Source: Tanypteryx hageni (Eukaryota > Arthropoda > Insecta > Odonata > Petaluridae). Taken from it: a DNA stretch of 64,000 nt. Made by a program: the position numbers and the translations under genes. Under the pieces are notes generated by a model that was not told the origin of the DNA, ran no database searches, and saw only the letters and a program-made list of their open reading frames with translations. Shown one piece after another: positions 34,729 through 48,700 of the stretch. The first letter of the stretch is position 1, and each line of letters starts with the position of its first letter. The stretch covers positions 75,218,572 through 75,282,571 of the forward strand of contig CM054116.1 in assembly GCA_028673005.1 (NCBI GenBank). Direction: 5' to 3'.

Positions 34729-36225
34729 TGCTCCTGAGGGTAGACACTATGTTCTGGTGCCACAAGTAGTTCCTGAGAGCGATGAAAGATTCGTATGTAC
34801 AGGTTGGCATTTGCATTTATTAATTAATATACTGATATCTTATGGAGCTTCCTTCGTTAAGTCTGAGACCTCCTGTATAGAATACTTTGTATCTTAGAGG
34901 TTCTGAGAAATTTTGAAATTACTAAACCTGCTCTAATATTACATGGGAATGAGAAAGAGAATATTCTTTTTTATTAATTTCATTTATTATATTATACATT
35001 TTATATAAAGCACTATATACAGATTTAAAACGAATTGTTACACAAGGAATTTTGTGGATATAATTGAATTCATTAAGTCCATTTAAGTTATTCAATGTAC
35101 AGATCCAGAATTCAGATAACCCTCCATAAATATTTTTCACATCTTTCCGCTGTTATTGTCAATATAATAAAACATGTGGACTGTTCCTCAATTAAAAATG
35201 TTACAGTAATAAATTCCATCACAGAATGTACTATTTAAACATTCTCATTCCTTTGAGTCAAAAAGAATATTGAGCAAAATAAATCTGAATGTGAAATATT
35301 GAATTCACTCAGACTAAATTAGATCAATCATCAACAATTACTTATGTTTAAGTTCGTAGATTTTTCTAAAATAAATTTATTTACATTTCAATATCAAAGC
35401 TACATAAACTTAATTTAGTCAACAATTTTTTTATAAAAGGCATATTCTCCTAAAACAATCTGGAAAATAACCCTTCTAAAAATCACAGTTTCATATGCAA
35501 GGAAAGCTACTATGTTGACATGGCTGTGCATCTATTGAGATAATTAACATATGATCTATTGAAAGTAAAAAGAAAACTATTTTTAAAGTATGGTGGGTGG
35601 AGGAAGTCCATTACTATTGCAAATAAGTCACCAATGGTTGATGATCACATGCTTTCATGAATCCTTTTGTCATGAAAATCACCATTATCACAAACTGCAC
35701 AAATAGTAATGGTAATAAATAATTCTTCTGAGAAATTTATTAACTCCAAGCCTGCACTGGGTTTAGAGACAAGTCAAGATTTGAAAGGAAACAAAAAATG
35801 TCCTAGTAGTAGTAAGGAGAGTAGTTCAGGTAAAAAAATAACGTAAATGCTCTTCAAACAGAGCATTTGAGTATATTTTGGATGACTAATTTCAATATCT
35901 CTGACTGCATCTACATCTTTTAGGCATGTAGTTCTACTCCAGTATGAACTACATTTGCTTGCTCCTGTGTCAGCCATTCCTTCAGTCAGTAACCAAGTCA
36001 AATAGTAAAAAAATTGCACTTTCATCAAGGCATACCACAGAAATTAATTGACTACTGGGTATCAGGAAATAAAATACAAGTTCTTCATGCGATGGCAATA
36101 TGATGGTGTGATTTTGCCATCACTGGTAACTTAGCCTTGATATTATAGTCACTTTGCCCAGCAGTCTCCAGTTTGGATCAGGAATACTAGTCTGCATCAT
36201 CTGTCCAATTTAGAGAGCATGAATT
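34729..36225. other. CHS1 3' flank, likely including the 3' UTR
   Basis: AT-rich with several minus-strand AATAAA motifs. No other gene seen. Confidence 0.5.
35736..35741 (-). terminator. Candidate poly(A) signal for CHS1
   Basis: AATAAA on the minus strand, about 485 bases after the CHS1 stop. Further copies lie to the left, so the true 3' end is open. Confidence 0.25.
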
Positions 36226-36524
36226 TTACATTCGGCTGTTGTTGTTCCGAGTAAGTCCCATTTCTGGATCCCGCCAGCTAACAGTATTCCTCATGTTCTG
36301 TAATCTGACGGAGTTGTTGTTGCTGTTACTGCCAGGTGCTGAGCCATTCACCGTCCTTGGTCCACCAGGAGCACTAACCACTCCATCAGTTCTGCTATCA
36401 TCCTCTGAGCTTCCATCAAATGCCTGATTGACCATTCCTACTGGTCCTCCATTGCTGATATCAAACACATCTTTTAAACTAACACTTGTTGCTGTTGAGT
36501 GACGATGTCGAGGAACTCCTAGAG
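36226..36524 (-). CDS. CHS1: CHS1 coding exon 23 (stop codon)
   Basis: 299 nt including TAA at 36226-36228, about residues 1547-1645. It has [17 protein letters not shown] and a Ser/Asn/Gly-rich low-complexity tail ending NNNSRM. Acceptor TATTTTCAG. Confidence 0.95.
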
Positions 36525-36631
36525 CTGAAAATAAGATTATACAGCATAATTTTTTACCTATTTATGTTTACATCTACATAAATCTTAATTTATAAAGTAA
36601 CATTAACACATTTTCTAAACAAATCCAATAA

Positions 36632-36719
<88 letters not shown>

Positions 36720-39700
36720 TACATACATACAGATGTATTGAAAGCTTATGGCTCCTGCACACAAACACGAATTCAGCATGGAAGAGTCCATTCTCGAAAG
36801 CGAGCTATGCAGGGGTGAGGGTATATACGCATGGGGTAATCAGTCATTCTCCACAGCCACCTTCCCCTTAAGCTTTCCCCCTCCACAGCCACCTCCCCTA
36901 CATCATGTGACTCTTCGCGCATTTAGGTGCCATAAGCTTTCAATAGATGTGTACATACTTTCATCTAAAATAAACAGTATCTATGTGAGCATTGGGCAAT
37001 TAACTGACCTGCATTTGCAAAATCATTATTAGCTCCCAGTGTCTTCATTTGAGACTTTCGGCGCTCTGCAAGGACTGAGTTTCGTCTTACTTCTAGAGCT
37101 TTCATGGTTTCTTGTCTCATTGACAAACGACTGCCCAAAACTGGTGTGCCTACAAAGAAATCACATTAAAATAGTTAATAGGAGATATTTGAGGTTTTCA
37201 GTGGAACGGGTTTAAAGATATTAATCATTTAACCTACTGAGTTAAAAATACCCTCACCAATTATGCTCTTTGTCCTTTTTTTGTTGATCTCAATGCAATA
37301 GATTAAAAAGTTCTTTGTTAAAATGTTTTCATTTTAAAACTATAATAAAGACAGTACTTTTTCTTTATGTTCTTCTATGGTTTATTTTATTTGGTATAGA
37401 GATTTTCTCAAACCTATTTATAATCTCTTTTATAGCTTCACACTTGTTAAAAAGCAATCTTATTCAACTATATTTAAATTTTGGAAAATTAATCTTAAAG
37501 TAGTTCCCAAAGGAGTTTACACTTTTCATTGAGAATAATTTTGAAACAAGAAAAAAGTCTGCTATGACCGGGAATCGAACCTGGTCATAGCAGACTGTTT
37601 TCTCGTTTCAAAATTATTCCCAAAATTACAGCTTATGCCTGTCTGCATAGGATCTTTAGATCGCTTTATTCCATCAATTACTTTTCATTGAGTTAAATGA
37701 TTTATATCAAGATCTTAAAAGCACTTAAAATTCATCTTAAAAGTGAAAGTTGCTAAAAATCGACATTTGTAAAATTAAGGTACTACATAGAGTGATTATA
37801 AGCATTCATGCTGAGCTGCTTTGATACCTGGTCCTCCATTTTCAGCAGACATAGCAAAAAAGCGTTTCTTGAAGGCAACATCAAGTGTTCCAATAGCCTG
37901 TTGCTGTTTCTTCCTATGGCGCTCAAGGTTGTGAATAGTTCTTCGGCGTCCGACTTGATCTGGGCCACCCGAGGAGTCACCCGAGCCTCCAGATCCTCTC
38001 AATGCCCCTGCCCCAGGTCCTCCCTTTCCTCCACCTGCTCCTCCTACATCGTATTCCCCATCTATGCCTCGTAACTTTTGTAAATTTCGAGCAATTTCTA
38101 TTCCATGTTTTAGTATAATTGCATCTGTTGAAACATCTTCAACCTTAAAACGATGAGAAGGATTTATTAACAATGCTTTAAAAAAGAAAATTTAACAGTA
38201 TTGTAGCGAAATATACATTTTCAGATTATACCTATTTCTTCTGGTTACTTTAACATTTTATTATGAATTCACAAATTTTATAACTAAATTTTTACTGCAA
38301 GTTGTACTATTAGGCATTATTAGGTACATGATTAATTTACTGATAAAAAGTGAGTAAAAACTTCATATACTAACCCTTTTAGTGCAATAGCAGTTGAGCT
38401 CTGTGGAGGCAAGTATATGTGACAATGTTCCAAAGCGATGAAATAACATAGCTGTAAACTGGATGACCAGGATAAGAGCAAAGAAGAACACAAACACCAA
38501 CCCAATAGGTTCCAGCTGAAGATATTCTTTAGAGATGAGGACCTGTTCATTAATAGTTAGAGAATAAAGTTAAAAGCAATTAGAGTAGTGAAAAAACCTA
38601 AGACTCAGCCCCAGAATTAAGAACGATTTTCAATTAAATCAAAGTATTTTTGAAGAATTACTTTGGATGCCAAGAAACTTTAAAATTGAATGCTCACCAA
38701 AATGTTACAATTGTTTTTTTACAATAAGCAACTATGTAAATTCAAAAAAATTTGGTATTAATTAAAGGACATTGAAAAATATTTTGCATTGTTAAATGGA
38801 GTGATATTTTAAAATCAAATACATATAAGCATTTAAAAACTAATATTGATATTCCAATAAAAATTTCATTGATATTTTAGATTGATATAAAAAGCTTTAA
38901 TTGATAAAATATTTTAGCCTTCAGATTTTTATTTGGGAAAACATTCCACTGAACTAAAATTTAAATGTATTTCAGATTATATACAAAGTTATTCAAAATT
39001 ATTTTCACAAATTTTAAAACTTCCAAGTGCAACAAAAATGCATTTAATTTTAATTTCATCATGCACAAATGATAACAGCTCTTAAAAAAGTTTTTGAAAT
39101 GCATTTTTGTTGATCTCTATTACTGAATGTGGCACTAGCTGCATAAAGAGCAAAAAATGTATCAGAGAGGTAATAATGATTTAGAAAAAATCAAAAAATG
39201 AGGACACAAAGTAATATTTTTTAGAGCTTGAAGATTTTAAATATGTGAATCAACACTCATTCGTTCAATTTCCCTATACTTCTTGTGGAATGTCATGACC
39301 CACAAGTTGGAAAGTGACTACTATTCATTTCTTTGGTTCTTTTTTCATGAAATAAGGAGATGTTGGTGCAAAGAAATTTGACCTCCACCTTTATAAGCCA
39401 CTATTTTGTCATTAATGCAACATGAGTACCATATGCAGTAATTTTTATAAAAAAAATTGCTCCAAACAATTTTTGGATGTTGTTATTATTTATGTATTAG
39501 ACCATTCAAGTTGAAGCCACTGTAGAGCTAGGGTTTTTCAAAAAGTTGTCTATATAATATTGAATATCTATACATAGAGTAATAAAAGGGAAATTTTAAA
39601 AAACTTGGCATGGTTCATTTTATGAAATAAATATTGGAATATCAGTAAAAATTAATCACAAAGGTTTTCAATCAAAACATGAAAATAGGAAAGATAGTCA

Positions 39701-42700
39701 TTATTAGTCAAATCAAAAGAATATATAAACAGTTAGTACACACAGCATTCACCTCACACATCATAATAGGTGCACCCTTAAACTTGCAAAGAACTTATTA
39801 AAAAAATAATGGGTGTATGTACATAGTTTGGGGATTTGGTGGGGTTTTGTAGAATTTCTAAACAACAATTTACTCCATTTACCTGAAATACAGTGTGCTT
39901 TAAAAAAATGAAAACAATTTCTAATCTTTGGCACAAAACCCCATAACCTCATAGAGAAATACAAAAAACATATATAGCACTTCAATATGCATGCAAACAT
40001 TCAAATTTGTTATAACAAGTTATAATAACAAAAGAGATAAAAATTTATTTTCAGTTGAAATTTGAATATAAGGCCATTAAAAGCAGAAAAAATGTATTTT
40101 GGAACATTGGAAAACAAAGCCATTTCCAAGGAGGAGGTTCAAAGCTGAAAATTCAGAATAAATAATTGTGATATAAGGATACAAACAAAACATTTTGAAT
40201 CAATATTATTTTGGATTGTTCCTGACAATTACCTAAACAACGTGGAAAACTTTTCTTCAAAAGATAATAAAGAAATTTTGAATCAAAGATTATATGTTTT
40301 TCTTTTTCTCTTCATACATGAGCTATTCCAAAAAGTCAAAAACTCCAAAAATGTCATTCCCATGAAAAAATTACACATTTCACCAAAATTCCTTTAAAAA
40401 CATTAAAAACAATAAAACGTTAAAACATGTATGTACAAACATGACAAAAAAATCAACATGTTTACCACGAGGTGTAAAAGGTAAAAAAACACCAGAAGAA
40501 GATTAGAATGACATAAAAATATTAGTAAACCAGAGTAGGTGAGAACAGTATCCAAGATGCTCTCAAAAACATAGGTGTAATAGTAGAAGAAGGTTCCCAA
40601 AAAAGTTGCTTGTATTAACAGTGGTTTATAAAGAGAAAGAAAAGGTGAGACAGACCACAGTGGTGCTTTCACCCCAGGGCATTCTCATTATTTCACAACC
40701 ACCCATCAAGTCTTTTCTCTTTTCCCGAGCTTTGCTCGTTTTTTTCTTTTTTTAACAGAATCTCCGCTTTACCTCGGCCGTCTCCTCTATATAGGTGATA
40801 TTCGTCTTTACCCCAAGCGGCCAGTCAACGTGCAGGGCATCCTTGTTTAGTTGCAGCAAGAACACGATAAGGATAAACAATGCATTGAACATGACGAAAG
40901 CAAAAACTGACTTGTTCCTCAGTTCTATTAGATCTGACGCAATCCTTGCCTGAAAAGAGAGGAAGCAGGGGAAGGGAGAGAGGTAAGGGGAATAGGGAGA
41001 AGCAACTGTATAGTTTCGGATCTCCGGCGTTGGTTTCGCTCCATGTGGGTTGACAGTTAGGTCAAGCTTCGACCAGAGGCGAACGAGGATTTTCAACATT
41101 TTCCAAGAATTTAGCTTCATAACCCTTCATCTATGCTGACACAAAACACTAAATATTATCCAATATAAATTATTACTAAATACTTTTCTCAAGAAATCAG
41201 TTTTAATTTTAGTTGACTAAATCAAGATATAAAGAAGCTGAATGTCCCGAAAAAGTAAAATCCTCGATCGTTTACATCAAGAAGCTCAACCTAGCGCATA
41301 TCTGATGATCTCCTATTGCAGAACAGGAGGGAAAATCATTAGTAGCAGCGTGACGATGGCTGCTTTGGCGTGCATATGACAGAACCCAAAGGCCAGCTTA
41401 AAGAATGTAAAAGCTGACTGCCTTACCTCTTGGGATTCTTCAATATAGGTTATGTTAGTCTTCACTCCGAGGGGCCATTTGATATGCAGGAGATCCTTGT
41501 TCAGTTGCAGCAAGAACACAATCAGGACAAAGAGGGCATTCATCATAAAGAAAGCAAAGACTGACTGATCCCGTAGCTCTTTCAAATGCGTGGCTATTCT
41601 GGCCTATAGAACAGGGATATTTAGGGGGTGGAGAAGCGAGGGATTTCACAGGGGTTGAAATAAGAGTAGTTGGAAAACACAGACGAGGGTTAAACAGATC
41701 ACAAAGGTAGACAGTGATAGAGAGAAGAAACAGAAAATCACATTAAGAGAGTTACGTGGGAGTTTGTTAAACATATGCCAGGGAGGGAAACAGGATGGGT
41801 AAAAAAGAGGAAGAAACATTCACATATTATTAAAAATATTAAATACCCTCGAATAATGGAATTGATAAATCACGTCACTTTATTGAGGAGGAGCTACAGC
41901 TGTTATTGAAAAGTTCTGTATCCTCTAGAAACCAAATGTAACTGAATATTCAAGGTTCTCTTGATTTTTTAAAAATAAATGAAAAGGTGAATTGAATCGG
42001 TGAGACAAAGAATAATGCTTTTTTTATTTATATTAATTTCCAGATTTAGGGCAGATAGAAATAGAAACATCAATTTGATTTGATATTTAATTTGAAAGAT
42101 TTAATATAACTTCAGATTTATTTATAGACATTATTTAATGTAAAAAACATTACAATGATTTAGAAATTTGTGTTAATATAATTTAGAATTCTAGTATTTC
42201 AAAAAGTTTCATGAAATTTAGATGTTAGAAATGAATAAATGTGCAAAAGTTTGATCACCTCATTGAGAAGAATACTAATGATTTCAACAAATATATGCTA
42301 TCAATTTTACCTGCGCTACTATAATGTACTTAGCCCTCACCTATTTTAAAGCAGATTTTATAGTTCTATTTCTATTTCAGTCAATGCAGAAGTTGTTAAA
42401 TAATAAAGAAAGCTTATTTATTGAAATTTCACTTCTGACATGGCATTTCAGGTTTACGCTTTTGAACCAATGAATCAAAGAGGAGTTATTTACATGAGTT
42501 GAAGAGAATGATAGATAGTAACCATACACCAATATCAAGAGAAGTCAGTAAAAAAGAACAAAGAAAATGATTAGGATGAGGATGGTATCGATGAATGTTT
42601 GAAAGGAGAAGATAGGGATTATACATACTAAATGGACTAACCAAAAGTGGTATGTGATAATTTCTTCATTGTAATTGCAGATGACTCTTATGTTTCCTAG

Positions 42701-45700
42701 TGAACTGTTCATAAACTTCAGAGAAAGAAATGAGCCGAATGAAATTTTGGCATACCGCTATGAAGCAAATTATCATTGATTATCATCCTGAAGATACCTT
42801 ATCTTCATTTTTCTTACTTAATTGCAGCACTATGTACAGTTTTATTGCCACAGTGAGATCAAAAGGATGAATACAGTAAAATTTAATATTCAATTTAGCA
42901 AAAAGTTTTTGTAGTTTTGCATTTATATAGCCGAAATGATTATTTCTGTGATACAAATACCCAAGCAGTATGCCTTAGAAAAAGTTTTTTTGATGAATGC
43001 CTTGAAAATTTTAAAAATCGATGCTATCATAACTATAAACAGTAAATTGGAAACAGTTGAAAATAATGGCAATAATTAGCAATGGAGATGCATGGAATAA
43101 ACAAGATATATTGGTGGTTTAACCCTTTTAGTGCCTAGGCTGTTTTTCTAGTTAAGATGATAAGCATCCAAGGTGTTCTGATGTTTACATTTCATTCTCA
43201 AATTAATTACGTATGAGTCATTTTTCAATGTTTTCAGCTGAATGTTTCAGAATTTAAGATAGCATTAAGTATGAAAAATTCTCTTGCTTTTATAAAAATG
43301 TCAACTTTAAGGTGAGAATAAACCTCCAATTTACACATATACACACATAATTATCCCGATTTCAGACCAGCTCTACCTAATAATGGCATATTATTAAGAG
43401 CACTGTGGGCTTGAGAGGAAAACATTGATATTGTCAGGCACTAAAAGAGTTAAATAAGTTCATATGACAAAAATGAAAAAAATATGCTTATTTTACAACT
43501 AGTGAAACTAACTAAAAGTTAATGAAGATATGCAAGCTTATAAGAATGAAAATAAGTGATATTCATTTAAATGTTGAAATTATATGAAGTGCAATCTACA
43601 AAGCAATACATTCTGAATTAGCTCAAATGCAAACTTAATTATAGAGAAATGTTACTTCCCAAATGATACAATATGTTGGAATAAATTTATTGCTGAAATA
43701 TAGCCTATGATGCTATATTGACTATTAATGAAATTCTGAATTGCCAATTAGGCATTACATTAAAGTTTTTTTTTTCATTTCTAAATATTTAATTATATAA
43801 TGTAAGCAAACATTAAAATTGAATGTCTTGTTTTAGTTATATTTCAAAATTTATCAGGTTAAAGTGGAAATGTTAAAAAAATGAATAAAAATTCAGTTTT
43901 TTCTTATAAAAATTAAGTATCTGGTATAGTTAATATGCATATTCAACTTATTTAAAAGAAATCAGTAATATATTGTTAGAAACATTATATACCTGTTCCT
44001 CCTTGTTGGCATCAATAGGGTAAAGGTATTTTTCAAGTAGATCTTTCCAGAATTGGGTTTCCTGGCTTGAGAGATAATCAATTGCTCCCTTTTTGAGCTC
44101 TGGATCCTCAATCCAGAATGGATTCACCAAATCATCTCTCTCATGCTTTGGCTCTGAAAAGTAATAAATTCCTGTGCTGACTGATCAAGAATAAAATAAC
44201 AAATTACATTTTTTCTAAAACACTGAAATCATCCGGTCTTTGGGATGTAAACGCTAAAGTAATTGAATTTAAACGGCTACACCTAAGCTTGTATAATATT
44301 TATAAGAGGTCAGTTAACACACTGAGGCATGCCAACGTCTGCTGTCCACTGACCAGAAATCCTGCTGGTGGTATCACTGTTGTCATCATTGTTGCTATTG
44401 TCGTCATTCAAAGCCTCTTCAGTAAGAGCCCCCAAGTGATGGTCAGAGTTGCCACTGCGACTGTTCGAACGCCTCCTCCCAGAAATGTGGCCATGAGGAT
44501 CGACAACTCTATGAATTTTATCAAAGAAATGGAAAGTTTCTCATCAGTTTAGAATGTTGATCATTACATTTTGGAGGGTTGGCCCCTTGTTTGTTTAAAT
44601 TTCTCTCCGATCATTTAATTGAAATTAGATGTTGTAACATGGGTCCATGGGAATGGAATTTAAACGACATTCCATGTGAATGATATGCTACTGTTGGTTA
44701 CTCAGAGAACCTTTCCATCGAAGCTTATCCGCTTACCTCTCAATGTTCTCCAGGCGTTTTCCCAACGTTTCCAAAGAGTCGGCAATGCGTAGCAATTGCT
44801 GCTTTTCCTCTGCCTTTTTACCATCATTATGGGTGCACAGCATACACTTGAATAGCCCAGCCAATGATATCTCAATGGAGCCCTCTTCATCTCCTTCTCC
44901 ACCAACTCCACTGACAGAGTTCAAGAATCCAAGGAGAGATTTCTGCTTTGCTTTCTTTTTAGCTTCCTCTGCATCTTTCTTATCTTGTTCCATTTCCTGG
45001 AATACAAATTCTCAAAATAAGTTTCACTCTCGGAATATTGTAGGATCCAGTTTGCACATTCAGTATCAAAGAAATCTTGATGGGATCAGATTTTAGGTTA
45101 CAAAATAATTATGAGTCTAAGTTGTTGATTACAGAATCTTGCATTGCTTCTACCTTAAAAATCACTGAATAAAATAGATCATGATAAAGACTTACGTTTT
45201 GATAATTAAAAATATATTGACTATTCTACTTTTAACATAATTTCTTAACAATAAAATTATTTAAAACATGAATGCATCTATTGATTTATGTATGAAAATT
45301 TTACCACCCAATTTTTCAGACAAGAAAACTACTGATATATTGAGATTATGAATGAACATTGATCAATGATGAGTACAGTGAAGGATTATAATCATACAGA
45401 CAAGCAAGCAATATTACTTAATTATCAAATACACTGCTCCCCGGTTTCGGAGGAGAAGCTGCAACCCACGTTATAAGACAATTGCGATATAACTGAGGAC
45501 ATGATCGTATTTATGACTGGACTTTCTTTCTATGAAATGTGGAGAAAGGAAGACCTGCAGTATGTCCAAATCCATAGTATAACCAACGGCATTATAACCA
45601 GGGTGCGGTGTACTATAATATCAAACTTTAATGAAAGAATTGAATAAACGTAATTTAATTTATAGCTACTGTGCTATGATAAGTAAATTGATGATTTAAT

Positions 45701-48700
45701 AAAATTCACAAAATATATGATCCAAAATTCAGTGGAAGAATGTATACAGATAAGAGCTGATGTTTTAACAATAATGCTAATTAAAGGTTAAATAAACTGC
45801 CTAGTGATTATGATATTACTTAAAATTCTCTGAACTATATTATTATATCTTATTTTTGAGAAGAAGAACTGAGGATCACAATAATGGTATTTGTAATTTT
45901 AAAATGTTCATGGTGGATTTAATGGAGTCAAAATAAAAGGTTGTGACGTAGGAAGACAGTAGACTTGGTGATTTAAATACTTGGCTATTGGTAAAAATCA
46001 ATTGAAGGAGTCTCAGAATTAAAAAGCCTCCTTACATGAGATTTTGCATGCAATAAATAATAAATATCATACTCTTAGTGCTCATAACATAAAAACATAC
46101 AGCATAAGAAGTACAAGTGAAGAGAAAAATATAAAGGATTACCTTCTTAGTCTTTTTCGTTTGGACTTCTCGGGTTCCCCAGGATACCACATTTAGGTTG
46201 ATGATTGAGTAGAGGATAAGAAGGAGGTACATAGAGGGAATTGACAATAGGTATATGATACCTGGGACTATACACCAAAATTCTTGTGGATGGAGACATG
46301 CTGCTATAAAAAATGAACCCGAGAGTGCTATAAGGAAAATGGCTGATGGAGAACCTATACCATCCTCACCTAACTGGAGTGCAGTACCCACTATTACAGC
46401 CATCATAATTAATGCATATACTGTTGATAATATTTGTGCAATCAGTAGCTACGGGTTTGAGTTTTATTAGAATCATGGAGATTTTTTATTCCCAGTTATT
46501 AAAGATGTTTTTAAGGGTTTTAGGAAATCGATCAAAATTAAGGACATTCGCAAAACATGGAAAAAAGAGAAGAAAAAATTAGTATTTTGTGATAAAAAAT
46601 TAACATAAAAATTCTATGAAAACTTAATAAACTTAAATTTTACACAAAGATTCTCATAAAAATAAAAGTACAAGTATATTATAACAAAAAACATTTCAGT
46701 TAGGAGGTTTTTGAATAGCCATACCTGTATATTTGATTTGCATAAGAAACAAACGGCCATGAATAGTAGAATAGGAATTATGTTGTAATAGAAGCTTGTC
46801 CAGTTGTCTATCTTGAAAGCAGCCACAAATGCACCAACCAACATAAGAAATATAGTTCCAGGTCCAAGAATCGTACCTCCCATCAACATCATCTGAATGA
46901 GCACATAAGACAAAATAAATTATTGTAATATATGAAAAATTAATAAAAAATTGCTAAATATCAAACTGTTAAAATTCACAAACAGAGATTAAGGTGAAGT
47001 TTATCTGACCTGATATGAAATGTAAGGCAGGGAAATATTGTCATTAATTTGTATTGTTTTCTTGTAATCCATTAGCAGATCCATAATGTTGGCCATGGTT
47101 GATGGAACCCATCTTCGACGTTGGTTGTAAAACTCATGAAATCCTTCAGGGCAGTGGGTGTAAGCATCACTAGCAGCAGAATATTCCACACGGTAGCCTC
47201 TTTGAAGAAGCAAAGTACAGAGCCATCGATCTTCCCCTGCAATTAAATGGTTGATATGAGCAACGGAGAATATAATTCAAGAGGAAATTATCGAGCTCGT
47301 CTTAGAAGGTACACACTTTCCGAATTCTCGCGACACCGATTTCGGTAAAGAGGGAGGTTTTCTATGCAGTACATACAACTTCAAGCACCTGCGTACATTC
47401 TGTAGAATTCTTATCTTGTTATTTATAATAATAAACTGTTTTGGTGAATCATTTTCAACCGATCGGCAATATATTCCCTTCAATGGGATACAAGGACAAT
47501 ATTTCCAAAAATGTATCGTTGGTAGCTCAATAACTTTGGCTCAGATTATTAAAAGTAAAGTACTCCTTTAGCCAAACAATTAGAGGGTTCATCATCATAG
47601 GTAGTCTGTCCGTAGACAGGTCCGTGATTATTCTTGGTTAAACCTGGTTCTCCATATACTCCTATTTTCCGCTGTCCTCTTCATATCTTGATAACTCTCT
47701 TTCCCTTTCAAATCGTCTATCAGCTGAAACCTTTTCCTACCTCTTTCCCTTTTCCCATCTAGTTTTCCTTCTAACACATCTTTAATCATACTCTCTCTCC
47801 TCAGATAATGTCCAACCCAGTTTGCCTTCCTCTTTCTGATAGTCTGTATAATCATTTGCTTCTCTCCTATTCTTCGTAGCACTTCATCGTTTTTCATCCT
47901 ATCTGTCCATTTTATCTTCAACATTCTCCTCCAAGTCCACATTTCAAAGCTTTCCAAGTATTTGATGTCATTTTTCCTTAGCGTCCATGTTTATGCCCCA
48001 TACAATGCTATACTCCATACGTAGCATTTTATCAACTTCTTGCGGATATCTTCCCTTATATTCCCTGTAAGTAGTTGTTTCTTTCTCCTGAAAGCCGCTT
48101 AGAGGGTTACAACCCTCTAATTGTTTGGCTAAAGGAGTACTTTACTTTTAATTTCCGAAAATGCGGAACTTTTTTTTTACCCAAAAATGCTGCACGTGGA
48201 AAGTGACGAAAAATCGCAACGACTTCCACACCAAAAGAAACGCCACCGGCGTGTTTCTCACGATAGAATTATCGGAGTACGAGACTAAACTGCGACGATG
48301 ACTTGATATCCTTAAGAACGCGGCATTTTTCTGGCAGGTCCCTGGCGTCGCCGCAGCGATCGCCTACAAAATCTGTCGCTTGTAACCCCGTTATCAACAA
48401 TTTTATTGCGGTATTTCTTTCCCTTATTTCATTTGCTGCAATGATTGTATGATGTTTGTATACGCCACATCCTGCGCATTGAATCACCGAACTATTTAGC
48501 GAAGTTCTAGTGAATTTTAACGATTATTTCACATTTTTCGAGTTTCCGATTTTTTCCGCGCATATAAGATGAAAATTTTGGAAAGAAGTGTGGCTTATAT
48601 GCGAGCAAGTATAATATATTTTCAAAATTATTAAACTAATAGATGATATTCAACCAATAATAAGTTACTTTACGTTGTTTTTTTAACCACCGTTAAATCT

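Noticed and set aside
37555..37600. tRNA gene suggested by GGTTCGATTCCC
   Set aside because: No A box, acceptor stem or anticodon arm; the motif sits in the loop of a long hairpin.
38360..38390. CCCTTTTAGTGCAAT near CHS1 exon 20, resembling the piggyBac MITE end
   Set aside because: It is coding sequence at an exon end; the similarity to the TIR is short and has no partner end.
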